Positions 1 to 8,557 of a stretch of 64,000 bases of DNA are shown piece by piece. Origin of the DNA: Timaviella obliquedivisa GSE-PSE-MK23-08B. Its GTDB lineage: Bacteria > Cyanobacteriota > Cyanobacteriia > Elainellales > Elainellaceae. The notes beneath the pieces are model-generated. The model searched no databases, had not been told where the DNA came from, and saw only the letters and a list, made by a program, of their open reading frames with translations. The translations under genes were made by a program, and so were the position numbers. Positions within the stretch are counted from its first letter, which is position 1. Each line of letters opens with the position of its first letter. The stretch is from the NCBI GenBank assembly GCA_019358855.1, contig JAHHII010000003.1:62001-126000 (forward strand), in the 5' to 3' direction.

Positions 1-1570
1 GCTGCTGTTGTCCTCCCGATAAACGAACGCCCTTTGCCCCAATCATTGTCTCTAGTCCTGCTGGCATCGCGGCAATATCTTGTTCAAACACCGCTAAAGC
101 GATCGCTTGTTCTAGCACTTGTTCATCAGGTTCTAGCCCCAGCAGCAGATTCTCTCTAAGGGTGTAACTAAACAGTTGGGGTGCTTGTGGGGTATAGGCA
201 GTTTGGGGCGGAACGAAGAACCTCGCTGGATGCTCAACGAGTTGATGGTTCCAGTAAATTGCCCCGGTTTGCTGAGGTAATAATCCTAAAAGCACCCGCA
301 ACAACGTGGTTTTACCTGAACCTACACGTCCAGTGATCACCGTCAAACTACCCCTTGCCAACGACAGATTAACGTCAAAGATACCGCGATCGCTTCCAGG
401 ATAACGATAAGTTAGGTTGTGGACAGTCAAGCTGTGTAGCTGATTCGATCGATCAGGTTGTTGAATAGGCGGTAACGGTGGTTTTTGTCCTCGCAGATTA
501 TGCAAATAAAGTGGCGTTGCTGCAACCAGTGCAGACGGGGAAGGACTGCTATCTATAGTGGAAGGAGATGGCATCTTTTGCTCCTGCTTTAACAGTGAAG
601 TCATTCGCTCGAAGGCGACTTCTGTTTGCTTTGACAAAGTTAAGAACCCTCCTAGGAACGAAAGAAATTCTGTGACAAAGGATAGATAGTAAACAAACAG
701 GGCAAAATCACCCACTGTCAACACAGCGGCTCCATTGGCGATCGCGAGGGAGGCAACCAGCAAAATTAGCCCAGTTCCGATGCTAACCAAGTTCTCCAAA
801 CTGGAATTCAATGCCGCCATAAACACTTGATCTCGAACCATTGAGCGTCGCCGCTGTTCGTTGAGATGACGGAAATGATCGAGGACGATCGCCTCTGCAC
901 CCGCGACTTGAATCGCTTGTACGGCACTGAACATTTCGGCAATCAACCCGGTAACTTGTTGAGTGGCTTGGCGGCTAGTGCGGCGATATTGCTTAATTCG
1001 TTTTTCAGCCAATTGAATGAGAATAGCAATGAGCACTAGCGGTAAAAAAACAAATAACGTTAATGGAATACTCACGTTAAGAAGAATTGCGATCGATATA
1101 GCCGCAAATATTCCTGCACCTACAATCTCATTGGTTCCTACTACAGTATCTTCAATTTGTGCGACATCTTCCCGAAAATAGCTGATGATCTCTCCTGGCG
1201 ATACCGTTTTACCATTCTCAAGCATGAACGGTTCAGCCCCAGGACGACGAAACAATTGTTCTAACAAATTGCACTGTACCAGTGAACTTATGGTAAATCG
1301 ATGCTGTGTTTTGGTGATACGCCCTGCAAAAATTGCCACGATGCGTCCTAGTCCTGTGGCGAATAACAGAGCAATCAGCGCTTGAGGAGACACACTGTTC
1401 TGAGATTGGTTCGTCAACGTGTTAAAAAACTCACGGATGATCAGTCCCAGGATGGCAGGCAATCCCATGATAAACATCCATAAAAAACTGTCTATCAGGT
1501 ATAACCGGGGTGCATACCGAATCATTTCCCAAAGGAGTTTCCAGATTGAGCTTTGCTTAGTTGAAGTCAT
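1..1570 (-). CDS. ABC transporter, fused membrane and ATPase domains (partial, 3' end outside window)
   Basis: Exporter-fold ABC half transporter. I translated it from an ATG at 1570; the reading frame stays open to the left edge, giving 523 residues without a stop. The first 330 or so residues hold about six hydrophobic segments. A nucleotide-binding domain follows with Walker A GRVGSGKTT near residue 413, and the signature LSGGQQQ is the last thing visible. Walker B and the switch histidine lie outside the window. It sits beside the siderophore receptor cassettes and resembles in architecture the gene at 18216-20039. Such proteins in siderophore loci either export siderophores or, as in YbtPQ and IrtAB, import the ferric complex with an exporter fold; the sequence does not decide between these. 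I see neither the island's direct-repeat operator nor a convincing Fur-like box upstream of it. Confidence 0.9.
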   Translation of the reverse strand, partial: MTSTKQSSIWKLLWEMIRYAPRLYLIDSFLWMFIMGLPAILGLIIREFFNTLTNQSQNSVSPQALIALLFATGLGRIVAIFAGRITKTQHRFTISSLVQCNLLEQLFRRPGAEPFMLENGKTVSPGEIISYFREDVAQIEDTVVGTNEIVGAGIFAAISIAILLNVSIPLTLFVFLPLVLIAILIQLAEKRIKQYRRTSRQATQQVTGLIAEMFSAVQAIQVAGAEAIVLDHFRHLNEQRRRSMVRDQVFMAALNSSLENLVSIGTGLILLVASLAIANGAAVLTVGDFALFVYYLSFVTEFLSFLGGFLTLSKQTEVAFERMTSLLKQEQKMPSPSTIDSSPSPSALVAATPLYLHNLRGQKPPLPPIQQPDRSNQLHSLTVHNLTYRYPGSDRGIFDVNLSLARGSLTVITGRVGSGKTTLLRVLLGLLPQQTGAIYWNHQLVEHPARFFVPPQTAYTPQAPQLFSYTLRENLLLGLEPDEQVLEQAIALAVFEQDIAAMPAGLETMIGAKGVRLSGGQQQ

Positions 1571-1619
1571 GTTGCTATGGTTGGGCTACTACCTCTCAAT
1601 AGGAATGATACTGTGATTA

Positions 1620-1790
1620 CGGTTGCAGCGATCGCTATGGTTACTCTAGATGGCAAAGTCACAATTTAATTACCCTCCACTATTCCGCCAGGTGAGCATA
1701 AATTGGTGCTGATAATTGATGAAATCTCTACCGAAAATAAATGTCCACCCCTAGGTTTTCTGCAATTCACTGTTAATAGCTCAATGCCCT
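1620..1790 (+). pseudogene. Relic of a VapB-like antitoxin gene
   Basis: In one plus-strand frame this stretch reads AIAMVTLDGKVTI, then a stop, then LPSTIPPGEHKLVLIIDE. The antitoxin encoded at 33996-34274 reads IAVVDREGKLTIE and then LPPGTHRAVVVINE in the same order. The in-frame stop and the loss of a recognisable C-terminus make this a decayed copy. A shorter second copy of its first 43 bp lies at 2588-2630. The rest of the gap between the ABC gene and the Uma2 gene shows nothing else I can name. Confidence 0.6.
1628..1670. repeat. 43-bp direct repeat, copy 1 (antitoxin relic)
   Basis: Matches 2588-2630 at about 40 of 43 positions, starting with the HIP1-containing GCGATCGCTATGGTTACT. 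The two copies bracket the Uma2 gene at 1831-2580. Both correspond to the start of a decayed antitoxin reading frame. Confidence 0.8.
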
Positions 1791-1830
1791 CTAGGTTATA
1801 CTGAAATTAGTTTTACCGGGAAATTCTGCT

Positions 1831-2580
1831 ATGGTACATCTTGATGAGAATCCTCCCTTTATTAGTGAGGAGGTCATTTACGATATTGATTTGCCTCCCA
1901 GCGACTTATATAGTGACGAGCCAGCCTTGGAAACCGATCTTCACCGCAACCAGATTGACCTATTGATTCGGCTACTGAACTATTGGTGGCAAGATCGTCA
2001 AGATTTCTACATTTCTGGCAACCTGACGGTTTACTACAATAAGCAGCAACTCAAGTCGCGCGATTTTCGAGGACCGGATGTGTTCATCGTGTTAGGCACC
2101 GAAAAGAAAAATCGTCGCAGTTGGGCGATCTGGGAAGAAGGGGGTAAATATCCCAATGTGGTGATTGAACTACTTTCTAGCTCCACGGCAAGTATAGACA
2201 GAGGTGCTAAGAAAACTCTGTATCAAGACGTGTGGCGCGTACCAGAATATTACTGGTTTCACCCAGAAACGCTAGAATTCGCAGGATTTCGGTTGGTGGG
2301 TGGTAGTTATTTAGATATTGCATCAACTCAGAGCGATCGATTGCCTAGTGAGCAGTTGGGGCTAGAGCTTGGAATGCATGAGCGGCAGTTGCGCTGGTTT
2401 ACGGCAGAGGGCGATCTGGTTCTCTTACCTGAAGACGGGGAACGACAACGGGCAGAGCAGGAATATCAACGGGCAGAGCAGGAATATCAACGGGCAGAGC
2501 AAGCCCAACAACGATTAGAGCAGCTAGAGGTGTTTCTGCGATCGCAGGGAATTGACCCAAACCAACTGCCTGAATCATAG
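1831..2580 (+). CDS. Uma2 family PD-(D/E)XK endonuclease-like protein
   Basis: Protein of 249 residues of the Uma2 (DUF820) family, which is greatly expanded in cyanobacteria and has a restriction-endonuclease fold. The core shows GPDVFIVLG (Asp83) and PNVVIELLS (Glu113), matching the family's D...E active-site pattern. Residues from about 205 form a charged heptad-like tail with the unit EYQRAEQ repeated, followed by the ending RSQGIDPNQLPE. The second Uma2 gene at 7650-8522 shares that ending, and two orphan DNA copies of it lie at 2634-2720 and 9237-9320. The gene is on the strand opposite to the siderophore genes and is flanked by 43-bp direct repeats. The biological role of Uma2 proteins is not established, so I give none. 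Confidence 0.85.
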   Translation: MVHLDENPPFISEEVIYDIDLPPSDLYSDEPALETDLHRNQIDLLIRLLNYWWQDRQDFYISGNLTVYYNKQQLKSRDFRGPDVFIVLGTEKKNRRSWAIWEEGGKYPNVVIELLSSSTASIDRGAKKTLYQDVWRVPEYYWFHPETLEFAGFRLVGGSYLDIASTQSDRLPSEQLGLELGMHERQLRWFTAEGDLVLLPEDGERQRAEQEYQRAEQEYQRAEQAQQRLEQLEVFLRSQGIDPNQLPES

Positions 2581-2587
2581 GGGGCGC

Positions 2588-2630
2588 GCGATCGCTATGG
2601 TTACTCCAGATGTCAAAGTCACAATTCAAT
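2588..2630. repeat. 43-bp direct repeat, copy 2 (antitoxin relic)
   Basis: Second copy of the repeat at 1628-1670. In frame it reads AIAMVTPDVKVTIQ and then a stop, so it is an even shorter piece of the same antitoxin start. Confidence 0.8.
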
Positions 2631-2633
2631 AGT

Positions 2634-2720
2634 CATAGCTGGGATTTCGGTGTCTAGCCAGAGGATTTTCTGCGATCGCAGCGCATTGATCCGAATCAAC
2701 TGCCTGATTTGTAATTGGGG
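2634..2720 (+). pseudogene. Orphan Uma2 3'-end relic, copy 1
   Basis: About 85 bp alike to 9237-9320. The second half contains CTGCGATCGCAG followed by a sequence matching the RSQGIDPNQLP ending shared by the two intact Uma2 genes. No start or catalytic core is present. It is a fragment of a third Uma2 gene, or a repeated tail left by recombination. Confidence 0.65.
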
Positions 2721-2774
2721 CGATCGACAGAGAAGAATTGAGTTGTTGTCATGGCGTTAGTTACTTTTTACCTT

Positions 2775-3752
2775 TCATTTATCTATTAGATGCTTAAACA
2801 GATCGTCAAGAATCAGGTTTGCATCCACTGGAGTTGATCCAGAAATCCAAATTTCACTGCTGACTTCATACACTTTGCTAGTTTGAACCGCTTCTAACTG
2901 AGACCAAAGAGGATGTTTGATAAACTGATCTAACTTAGAAGGTTCATGCCCTCCAAGCAGCAGAAAAATCACATCACCTGCCATTTGTGGGATCGCTTCT
3001 AGTGAAAGATTTTCAACCGACCACTCGTCTTTATCCTGAAACGGAGAACGCAGGAAACCAGCCTCTTCAATAACCTGCCCTCCAATACATTGTTTGAAAT
3101 AAATGCGAACATCGGTTGCAAAGAAATTGACCAGAGACACTTGGGTTTTAGAAATTTGCTCGCCCATCCGTGCTCGAAACTCACCCACTCGTTGCTGATA
3201 CTCATTTAGAATGCGATCGGCTTCTTGAGTTTTTCCCAGTACATCAGCATAAGCTTTGAAGGCATTCTGCCACTTTGAATAAGCCTTATCGCCATCAAAG
3301 AAAATTACCGTGGGAGCAATTTTTGATAATTGAGCGTAGATTTCTATAGGATAAGTTCCCATAATCAAGTCAGGCTGTAAGCGAACGATCTTCTCTAAAC
3401 TTGGTTGCCCAATTACCCCAATATTTTCAATTCCCTCGGTTTGTTCTGTCAGAAAGCTACGAAATTGATTCATCTCATACGTGGCTGCCCCGATTGGTTT
3501 AACACCCAAAACCAGGACACTATCTAATGCCGTTAACACCACAATTCGCTGAGGACTTACGGGAACGCAGGTTTCTCCCATTGTGTGTTTGACTATTCGA
3601 CAATTGGTAGAAGATAAACGATTGCTTGAGACAGAAAAATTAGAGGTACTGCTCTGGCAAGCCACTATCCATAATGAAATTAGCAGTGACAGCAGAATCG
3701 ATCTCATTTGTCGATTGAGTATGTCTGGTTTGGCAGTCATGAAGGCATTCAT
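2775..3752 (-). CDS. Ferric-siderophore periplasmic binding lipoprotein (FecB/FhuD-like)
   Basis: Class III solute-binding protein expected to take a ferric siderophore from the paired outer-membrane receptor and deliver it to an inner-membrane ABC importer. The N-terminus has a hydrophobic stretch ending in the lipobox WIVAC (Cys32), so a lipid anchor is likely. The family's opening motif follows: MGETCVPVSPQRIVVL, then the DLIMG segment after the first ligand-binding region. It lies 32 bp downstream of the receptor at 3785-6352 and is surely co-transcribed with it. The first ATG is used here; ATGs at 3740 and 3707 would also leave a complete signal peptide, the last giving the most usual length. 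No permease or ATPase gene accompanies it. Confidence 0.9.
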   Translation of the reverse strand: MNAFMTAKPDILNRQMRSILLSLLISLWIVACQSSTSNFSVSSNRLSSTNCRIVKHTMGETCVPVSPQRIVVLTALDSVLVLGVKPIGAATYEMNQFRSFLTEQTEGIENIGVIGQPSLEKIVRLQPDLIMGTYPIEIYAQLSKIAPTVIFFDGDKAYSKWQNAFKAYADVLGKTQEADRILNEYQQRVGEFRARMGEQISKTQVSLVNFFATDVRIYFKQCIGGQVIEEAGFLRSPFQDKDEWSVENLSLEAIPQMAGDVIFLLLGGHEPSKLDQFIKHPLWSQLEAVQTSKVYEVSSEIWISGSTPVDANLILDDLFKHLIDK

Positions 3753-3784
3753 TCAGATGATAGTTTTTTATTAATAAAGTTAAA

Positions 3785-6352
3785 TTAGAATTGTACTGAA
3801 ACTGTTCCCAAAACTGTAAATGGAGCGCCCACGAATAACCCGTATTGAGCATCTTCGTAGTACCGAGTACTGGTCAGATTTTTGAAGTTTAGCGCTACCC
3901 GCCAGTTGTCACGGCGATAAAACAGGCTAGCATCCGCACGGACATAAGAGGGAATGACAAAATCATTTGGCAGTTCAGCTTCCCGATCGCCCACATAAAA
4001 CACACCGATCCCAAAGCCCAATCCTTGCAAATTGCCACTCTGAAGTTCGTAGGTTGTCCACAGGCTGGCTCCCTGATCGGGCGCGATTTGTAATCTGTCG
4101 CCTTCAGGCAGCGTACTATCTTTGGTCACGATCGCGTCATTCAGAAACGCAGACGCAAAGAGATTCCAGCCAGTCAGAATCTCTCCACCAATATCAAACT
4201 CAATCCCACGACTCCTGACTGCTCCAACCGGAACGGAAAAATTGGGATCGTCAGGGTCATTGGTGAGAATGTTGGTTTTGGTAATTTCGTAAACAGCAAG
4301 GTTCGCTGCCAGATCGCCAAATTCAGCCCTGACTCCTATTTCATACTGAGTGCCGCGTGTCGGTTCAATTAAGTCGCCTTCACGGGTTGTGGTGTTGTTG
4401 GGGACAAAGGATTGACTAAAGCTGCCATATAGGGAGATCGGTTCGATCGGCTGATAGACGATTCCTGCACGCGGGGAAAATGCCTCGTTGTAAAAATCAT
4501 TAGAGTTGTCTGTGCGGACTCCTTCAAAAATACTATTGATTTCAACGTTCTGATTAATCGAATCATACCTGCCTCCCAAAAGTAGTTTTAGATTAGGTAA
4601 CAATGTAATTTGATCTTGAAGATAAACTCCAACGGTATCGCTTGAGTTAGGATTGATAAACGTGTAGTCATCCCGTGCTGAAAACGGTGTACCGTAGATG
4701 GGATAAAGAACATTGATTGCAGAATTTTCAGTTGATTCAAATACAGAAGTTTTACCGCTTGAGGTGCGTAGCTCCAACCCGAAGAGTAGCTGATGCTGGA
4801 TCGAACCTGTGTTGAACCGAGTCATTAAATCTGTTTGCCAGGTGTAGCTACTGCTGTAGGTTTCACCTAATCGTGAGTATCGCTCCCATAGGTTTGTTTG
4901 AGGATCAAATCCAAATAGCCCAAAACCGTCATTTTGTCCTTCCGAAAAGACAGCACTGATGGCGCTGTTGAGGCGCAGACTGTCGCTAAACTCGTGTTCA
5001 AAGCTCAGAATTAGCGAATGATCGGTGCTATCTAATCGATCGCCATCTGGTTCGTTGTAATTGCGGCTTCTGGGTAACTCGAAGGCGATCGGGTCAATGG
5101 GTAAGCCACTATAGGACGCTTGATCAATATGGGTGTAATCGTAGGAAAATGATAAGGCGGTGGCATCACTAAATTCGTAGCGAAGGATGGGGGCGATCGA
5201 GATCAATTCTCCATTGACAAAATCGGCAAAGCTGCCAAAGTTTTCATAGGACGCATTAAATCGGTAAAGCAGTCGTTCATCTTCGGTTAACGGCCCAGAG
5301 AGATCGATCGAACCTTCATAAAAACTGTAGCTTCCAGCCGTTAATTCTGCTGAATAGTAAGGTTCTCTCAGAGGTTGTTTTGTGACAAAGTTGATAATGC
5401 CACCCGGTTCACCTGTACCGTACAATACTGAAGCCGGGCCGCGCAGAATTTCAATGCGTTCCAGATTACTCGGAGTCTGAACACGAGCCGAAGTTCCATC
5501 TCCCCCAGACGGAATCCGAAAGCCATTTCTCAGCGTGGTGGAAGAGTCAAACCCGCGAATTAGGAAAGAACTGGAGGCGGCTCTGGTATCTGCGGCAGAG
5601 GCAACCCCGACCGCATTCCGCAACACATCTTCAACCCGTGTTGCTCCTTGATCTTCAATCACCTGACGAGGAATGATTTGAATTGACTGAGGAATATCTC
5701 TCAGAGGTGTATCAGTTCGGGTAGCTGTACTAGCATTCGGAACAGCATAGCCTTCATCTTGTTCACCCGTTACCACGACCTGAATGGCATCTTCTTCAGA
5801 TCCTGCCCTTCCTTCTGCACTAGCAACCACACTCAACACCAATCCCTGCGCTTCCGTTCTCACCTCAGTCGTTGGTGGCGCATCCAATCCTGTAATCGCC
5901 ACACGAATTCCGCTTTCTCTAGAAGTAACGGATATTAGGGCAATTCCTTCAGCCGGATTCGCTTGCTGAAACTCCTCTCCATTTGGCAAAACCAGCACCG
6001 CATTAGGAATGTCCGCAATCAAGGCATTTCCCATCACCGAAGTGGCAGGAGCCGTCAGATCGCCCTCAGCCGTCTCTAGTACCACCTCCAAGCCCGACTC
6101 GGTATCCTTCACCCGAACTCCGATCACCTGAATTAGCGACTGTGCCAGATATGATTCCTCTTGCGCCAACCATTTCTCAACCGTTGTTGCAGTAGCATTT
6201 GGCTCATTAGCCTTCAACCCGTCAGCATTTAACCCATGAAGCAGCGGCATATCAGCACTACCCGTCTCTGCCCTGGTGGGTTCACTGATAGCGATCGCCG
6301 CCCCAATTACGCCGAACAGCACTCCATATTTTAGCCACTGCACTTGATTCAT
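3785..6352 (-). CDS. TonB-dependent siderophore receptor with N-terminal AMIN domain
   Basis: Outer-membrane receptor of 855 residues, of the FhuA/FpvA-like siderophore class. A signal peptide is followed by an AMIN domain (roughly residues 75-185, with NALIADIPNAVLVLP), a TonB-box-like DAIQVVVTG, a plug domain beginning TPLRDIPQSIQIIPRQ and containing ILRGPASVLYG, and a 22-strand-type barrel ending in the terminal aromatic VSVQF that outer-membrane insertion requires. The start chosen is the ATG at 6352, just after GGTGTGAGAG; a GTG three codons upstream is less likely. It heads an operon with the binding lipoprotein at 2775-3752. Upstream lie a Fur-like box (6387-6401) and a direct-repeat operator (6451-6482). 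The substrate cannot be read from sequence. Confidence 0.93.
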   Translation of the reverse strand: MNQVQWLKYGVLFGVIGAAIAISEPTRAETGSADMPLLHGLNADGLKANEPNATATTVEKWLAQEESYLAQSLIQVIGVRVKDTESGLEVVLETAEGDLTAPATSVMGNALIADIPNAVLVLPNGEEFQQANPAEGIALISVTSRESGIRVAITGLDAPPTTEVRTEAQGLVLSVVASAEGRAGSEEDAIQVVVTGEQDEGYAVPNASTATRTDTPLRDIPQSIQIIPRQVIEDQGATRVEDVLRNAVGVASAADTRAASSSFLIRGFDSSTTLRNGFRIPSGGDGTSARVQTPSNLERIEILRGPASVLYGTGEPGGIINFVTKQPLREPYYSAELTAGSYSFYEGSIDLSGPLTEDERLLYRFNASYENFGSFADFVNGELISIAPILRYEFSDATALSFSYDYTHIDQASYSGLPIDPIAFELPRSRNYNEPDGDRLDSTDHSLILSFEHEFSDSLRLNSAISAVFSEGQNDGFGLFGFDPQTNLWERYSRLGETYSSSYTWQTDLMTRFNTGSIQHQLLFGLELRTSSGKTSVFESTENSAINVLYPIYGTPFSARDDYTFINPNSSDTVGVYLQDQITLLPNLKLLLGGRYDSINQNVEINSIFEGVRTDNSNDFYNEAFSPRAGIVYQPIEPISLYGSFSQSFVPNNTTTREGDLIEPTRGTQYEIGVRAEFGDLAANLAVYEITKTNILTNDPDDPNFSVPVGAVRSRGIEFDIGGEILTGWNLFASAFLNDAIVTKDSTLPEGDRLQIAPDQGASLWTTYELQSGNLQGLGFGIGVFYVGDREAELPNDFVIPSYVRADASLFYRRDNWRVALNFKNLTSTRYYEDAQYGLFVGAPFTVLGTVSVQF

Positions 6353-6386
6353 TACTCTCACACCGCTGCTCTACACACTACTTAAT

Positions 6387-6401
6387 TGCAAATTATTCTC
6401 A
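6387..6401 (-). promoter_or_regulatory. Fur-like box upstream of receptor 3785-6352
   Basis: 7-1-7 imperfect palindrome TGCAAAT-T-ATTCTCA on the plus strand, 35 bp upstream of the receptor start. It belongs to a set of thirteen alike boxes placed before every receptor operon and every AraC gene in the window. Fur binding is inferred from form and context. Confidence 0.65.
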
Positions 6402-6450
6402 AATAATTAGGCAAACTATAGGATGAATAGGATAGCTGTGTCTGCCAGGC

Positions 6451-6482
6451 AACGGAATTTTTTAGTCACTGAGCGGAATGTT
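6451..6482 (-). promoter_or_regulatory. Direct-repeat operator (AraC type) upstream of receptor 3785-6352
   Basis: Two CGGAAT-containing half sites with CGG at 6453 and 6474, 21 bp apart. The first is CGGAATTTTTT; the second, CGGAATG, is weaker and lies inside the last codons of the AraC gene. Part of the eight-member operator set of the island. Confidence 0.6.
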
Positions 6483-7482
6483 TAAAGACTTTAGGACTAA
6501 CACCAAATTCCCGCTTGAAGGCAGCAGCAAAATGACCAGGGTGAGTATATCCCACCAGACAAGTCACCTCAGTCACACTCATTTCCGTATCTTGCAGCAA
6601 TTGGCGGGCTTTGATGAGACGCTGTTGTCGAATGTAGCCAAACACCGTTGTACTAAATACCTGGCGAAAGCCGCGCTTGAGCGTACAGTCGTTTAGCCCC
6701 ACGGCATGAGCCAAATCGAGCAGTGAAGGGGGATGGTCTAGCTGTTGGGTCACTAACTCTCTGGCTTGATAAATTCGCTCAATATCCGATCGCTTGAGAA
6801 TAGGGTGCGGCTGCGATCGCTCGGACTGCAAAAAACGAGCAGACTGTAGCGCAATGAGTTCTAGGGCTTTTCCTTCCAAATACACTTGCTGAATCGAGCC
6901 ACTGTAGGGACAGTTAAGAATTTGCTGAAGCACGAACTGAATATTAGGAGCAAGCACTCCAAGAGGAGCATCCCACTTATCCTGATGCAACTCGACCACT
7001 TCCCGTAGTTCAGCCGGAATCAATTCCAATTGCTCCTGACTGAAGGATTGAGCGCCCTGTTGAGTCCTCAAGTGCAAGTCAATTTTGACAACTCTGCCCT
7101 TGCCCTGCCATTCTTGGAACTCAGCATGGGTTCGATTTTCGGATAGCATCAAAAAACCATTTGAAATATCCGTATTACCATGATGGGTCAGATCACAGTC
7201 CAACAGATCGAAGCCAAACTCCAGTGTCAGCCCTGGTATTTCCGGTAGGTTTTCCTCAATTAACCCATCATCTAGCCAGTAATCTCGAATCAGCAGGTTC
7301 AGCCCGTGGCGCAAGTTCAGCGATCGCTTGTAGCTACGATTATTCGCATCAGGGGCTTGAATCAACAGATCGAAACTACCCGTTTGGCTAAAGCCCAGGT
7401 TTGTTGAGGTAGGCTGTGAGGTGGGCTGCGATGCTATCTGTGCCGATGCTGGCAGATCCTTTTCTGAGAGGATGATTGTCAT
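6466..7482 (-). CDS. AraC family transcriptional regulator (PchR-like)
   Basis: Regulator of 338 residues: a long N-terminal domain of about 230 residues and a C-terminal AraC helix-turn-helix pair (HPPSLLDLAHAVGLNDCTLKRGFRQVF, given here in two parts: HPPSLLDLAHAVGL and NDCTLKRGFRQVF; then a second helix unit with GYTHPGHFAAAFKREFGVSP). PchR-type members of this family sense a ferric siderophore and activate the cognate receptor gene. The start at 7482 gives MTIILSEKDL, aligning with MAIALSQSDY of the other five regulators; the longer frame from 7650 would overlap the divergent Uma2 start and is unlikely. It lies directly upstream of the receptor at 3785-6352. A palindrome at 7531-7549 is a probable operator. 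Confidence 0.9.
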   Translation of the reverse strand: MTIILSEKDLPASAQIASQPTSQPTSTNLGFSQTGSFDLLIQAPDANNRSYKRSLNLRHGLNLLIRDYWLDDGLIEENLPEIPGLTLEFGFDLLDCDLTHHGNTDISNGFLMLSENRTHAEFQEWQGKGRVVKIDLHLRTQQGAQSFSQEQLELIPAELREVVELHQDKWDAPLGVLAPNIQFVLQQILNCPYSGSIQQVYLEGKALELIALQSARFLQSERSQPHPILKRSDIERIYQARELVTQQLDHPPSLLDLAHAVGLNDCTLKRGFRQVFSTTVFGYIRQQRLIKARQLLQDTEMSVTEVTCLVGYTHPGHFAAAFKREFGVSPKVFKHSAQ

Positions 7483-7530
7483 AGGGTGGTTAATTTTGCT
7501 AAAAAAAAGCAAGTCTGCATCTGGATTATA

Positions 7531-7549
7531 AATGAGATATATTCTCATT
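7531..7549 (-). promoter_or_regulatory. Palindrome / Fur-like box upstream of AraC gene 6466-7482
   Basis: AATGAGATATATTCTCATT is a near-perfect inverted repeat, 49 bp before the start. Its 7-1-7 core at 7533-7547 ends in ATTCTCA like the other island boxes. Confidence 0.6.
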
Positions 7550-7649
7550 TTCTGCTGGCGATCGCCCGTCAATCGATCGCTGCCATCAGTCGCTCCATTC
7601 TTTTGGCATATACTAAAGTGAGTCACGTCAGCTTTGAGCACGGGATGCA

Positions 7650-8522
7650 ATGAGTCAACAACTTCTCAAGACTGAAGCAAAGACTGAAGCCGAGACTGAA
7701 GCGATCGTCCCGGAGCTTGACATCAGCCATCTTGCGATCGAGGATGATCAGCCCGTGGATAATTTTCAATCAGAATTGCAGCAGCGCCTCTTGGTCGAAC
7801 CCATCTGTAGCGCCAAGGTTTTGGTTTCTCCGTTTCTCGCTGCCGCCAATGTCGGACTATTCTATCAGTACAAGGGCGATCCGATTGTTCCCGATATGCT
7901 GTTGAGTTTGGGCGTACAGCGGGCTGAGGACTTCGCCGAACGTCGCCATCGCTCTTATTTTGTTTGGGAGTTTGGCAAAGTACCGGATGTTTGCATTGAA
8001 ATTGTCTCGAATCAGGAAGGCGATGAACTTTCCCTAAGCCAAAAATCGCGGCAGAAAGGTAAAACCCTCTGTAAAAAAGACATTTATGCTCAGATTGGTG
8101 TGCCTTATTATGTTGTGATTGATCCGCTGCGGCAGATCCAGGGCAAGGCTGAGATGGACGGGGCGTTACTACGCGTCTGGGCAATTTCTCCAACGGGCTA
8201 CACAGAGCTAACTTCCCTTGAAGGCATCGTTGAGATTCAGCAATCGGTGTGGTTAGAGCGGATTGGACTGGGACTAACCCTTTGGGAAGGCGCGTTTGAG
8301 GAAGAAATCTCTAGGCTGTGGTTGCGCTGGTGCGATCGTCAGGGGCAGGTCATTTTGACAGGAGCAGAAGGGCAGGAGATCGAGCGCCAGCGGGCAGAAC
8401 AGGAGCGCCAGCGGGCAGAACAGGAGCGCCAAGCCAAGGAGCAAGCCCAACAGCGATTAGAACAGCTAGAGGTGTTTTTGCGATCGCAGGGCATTGACCC
8501 GAATCAGCTACCTGAAGAGTAG
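7650..8522 (+). CDS. Uma2 family PD-(D/E)XK endonuclease-like protein
   Basis: Protein of 290 residues. The nuclease-fold core carries DPIVPDMLLSLG (Asp82) and PDVCIEIVS (Glu117), then QKSRQKGKT and YYVVIDP. The C-terminus is a charged repeat (RQRAEQE units) ending in RSQGIDPNQLPEE, nearly the same as the tail of the gene at 1831-2580, although the cores differ clearly. It is transcribed away from the AraC gene at 6466-7482 from a shared intergenic region of 167 bp. The two genes with alike tails suggest tail exchange or duplication. The role is unknown. Confidence 0.85.
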   Translation: MSQQLLKTEAKTEAETEAIVPELDISHLAIEDDQPVDNFQSELQQRLLVEPICSAKVLVSPFLAAANVGLFYQYKGDPIVPDMLLSLGVQRAEDFAERRHRSYFVWEFGKVPDVCIEIVSNQEGDELSLSQKSRQKGKTLCKKDIYAQIGVPYYVVIDPLRQIQGKAEMDGALLRVWAISPTGYTELTSLEGIVEIQQSVWLERIGLGLTLWEGAFEEEISRLWLRWCDRQGQVILTGAEGQEIERQRAEQERQRAEQERQAKEQAQQRLEQLEVFLRSQGIDPNQLPEE

Positions 8523-8557
8523 GAGGGCGATCGTTAGTAAAAAATCCAGTGGTAAAT

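Noticed and set aside
7483-7650. Longer start for the AraC gene (56 more codons)
   Set aside because: It would run over the palindromic Fur-like box and meet the divergent Uma2 start; paralogs begin at the position equal to 7482.
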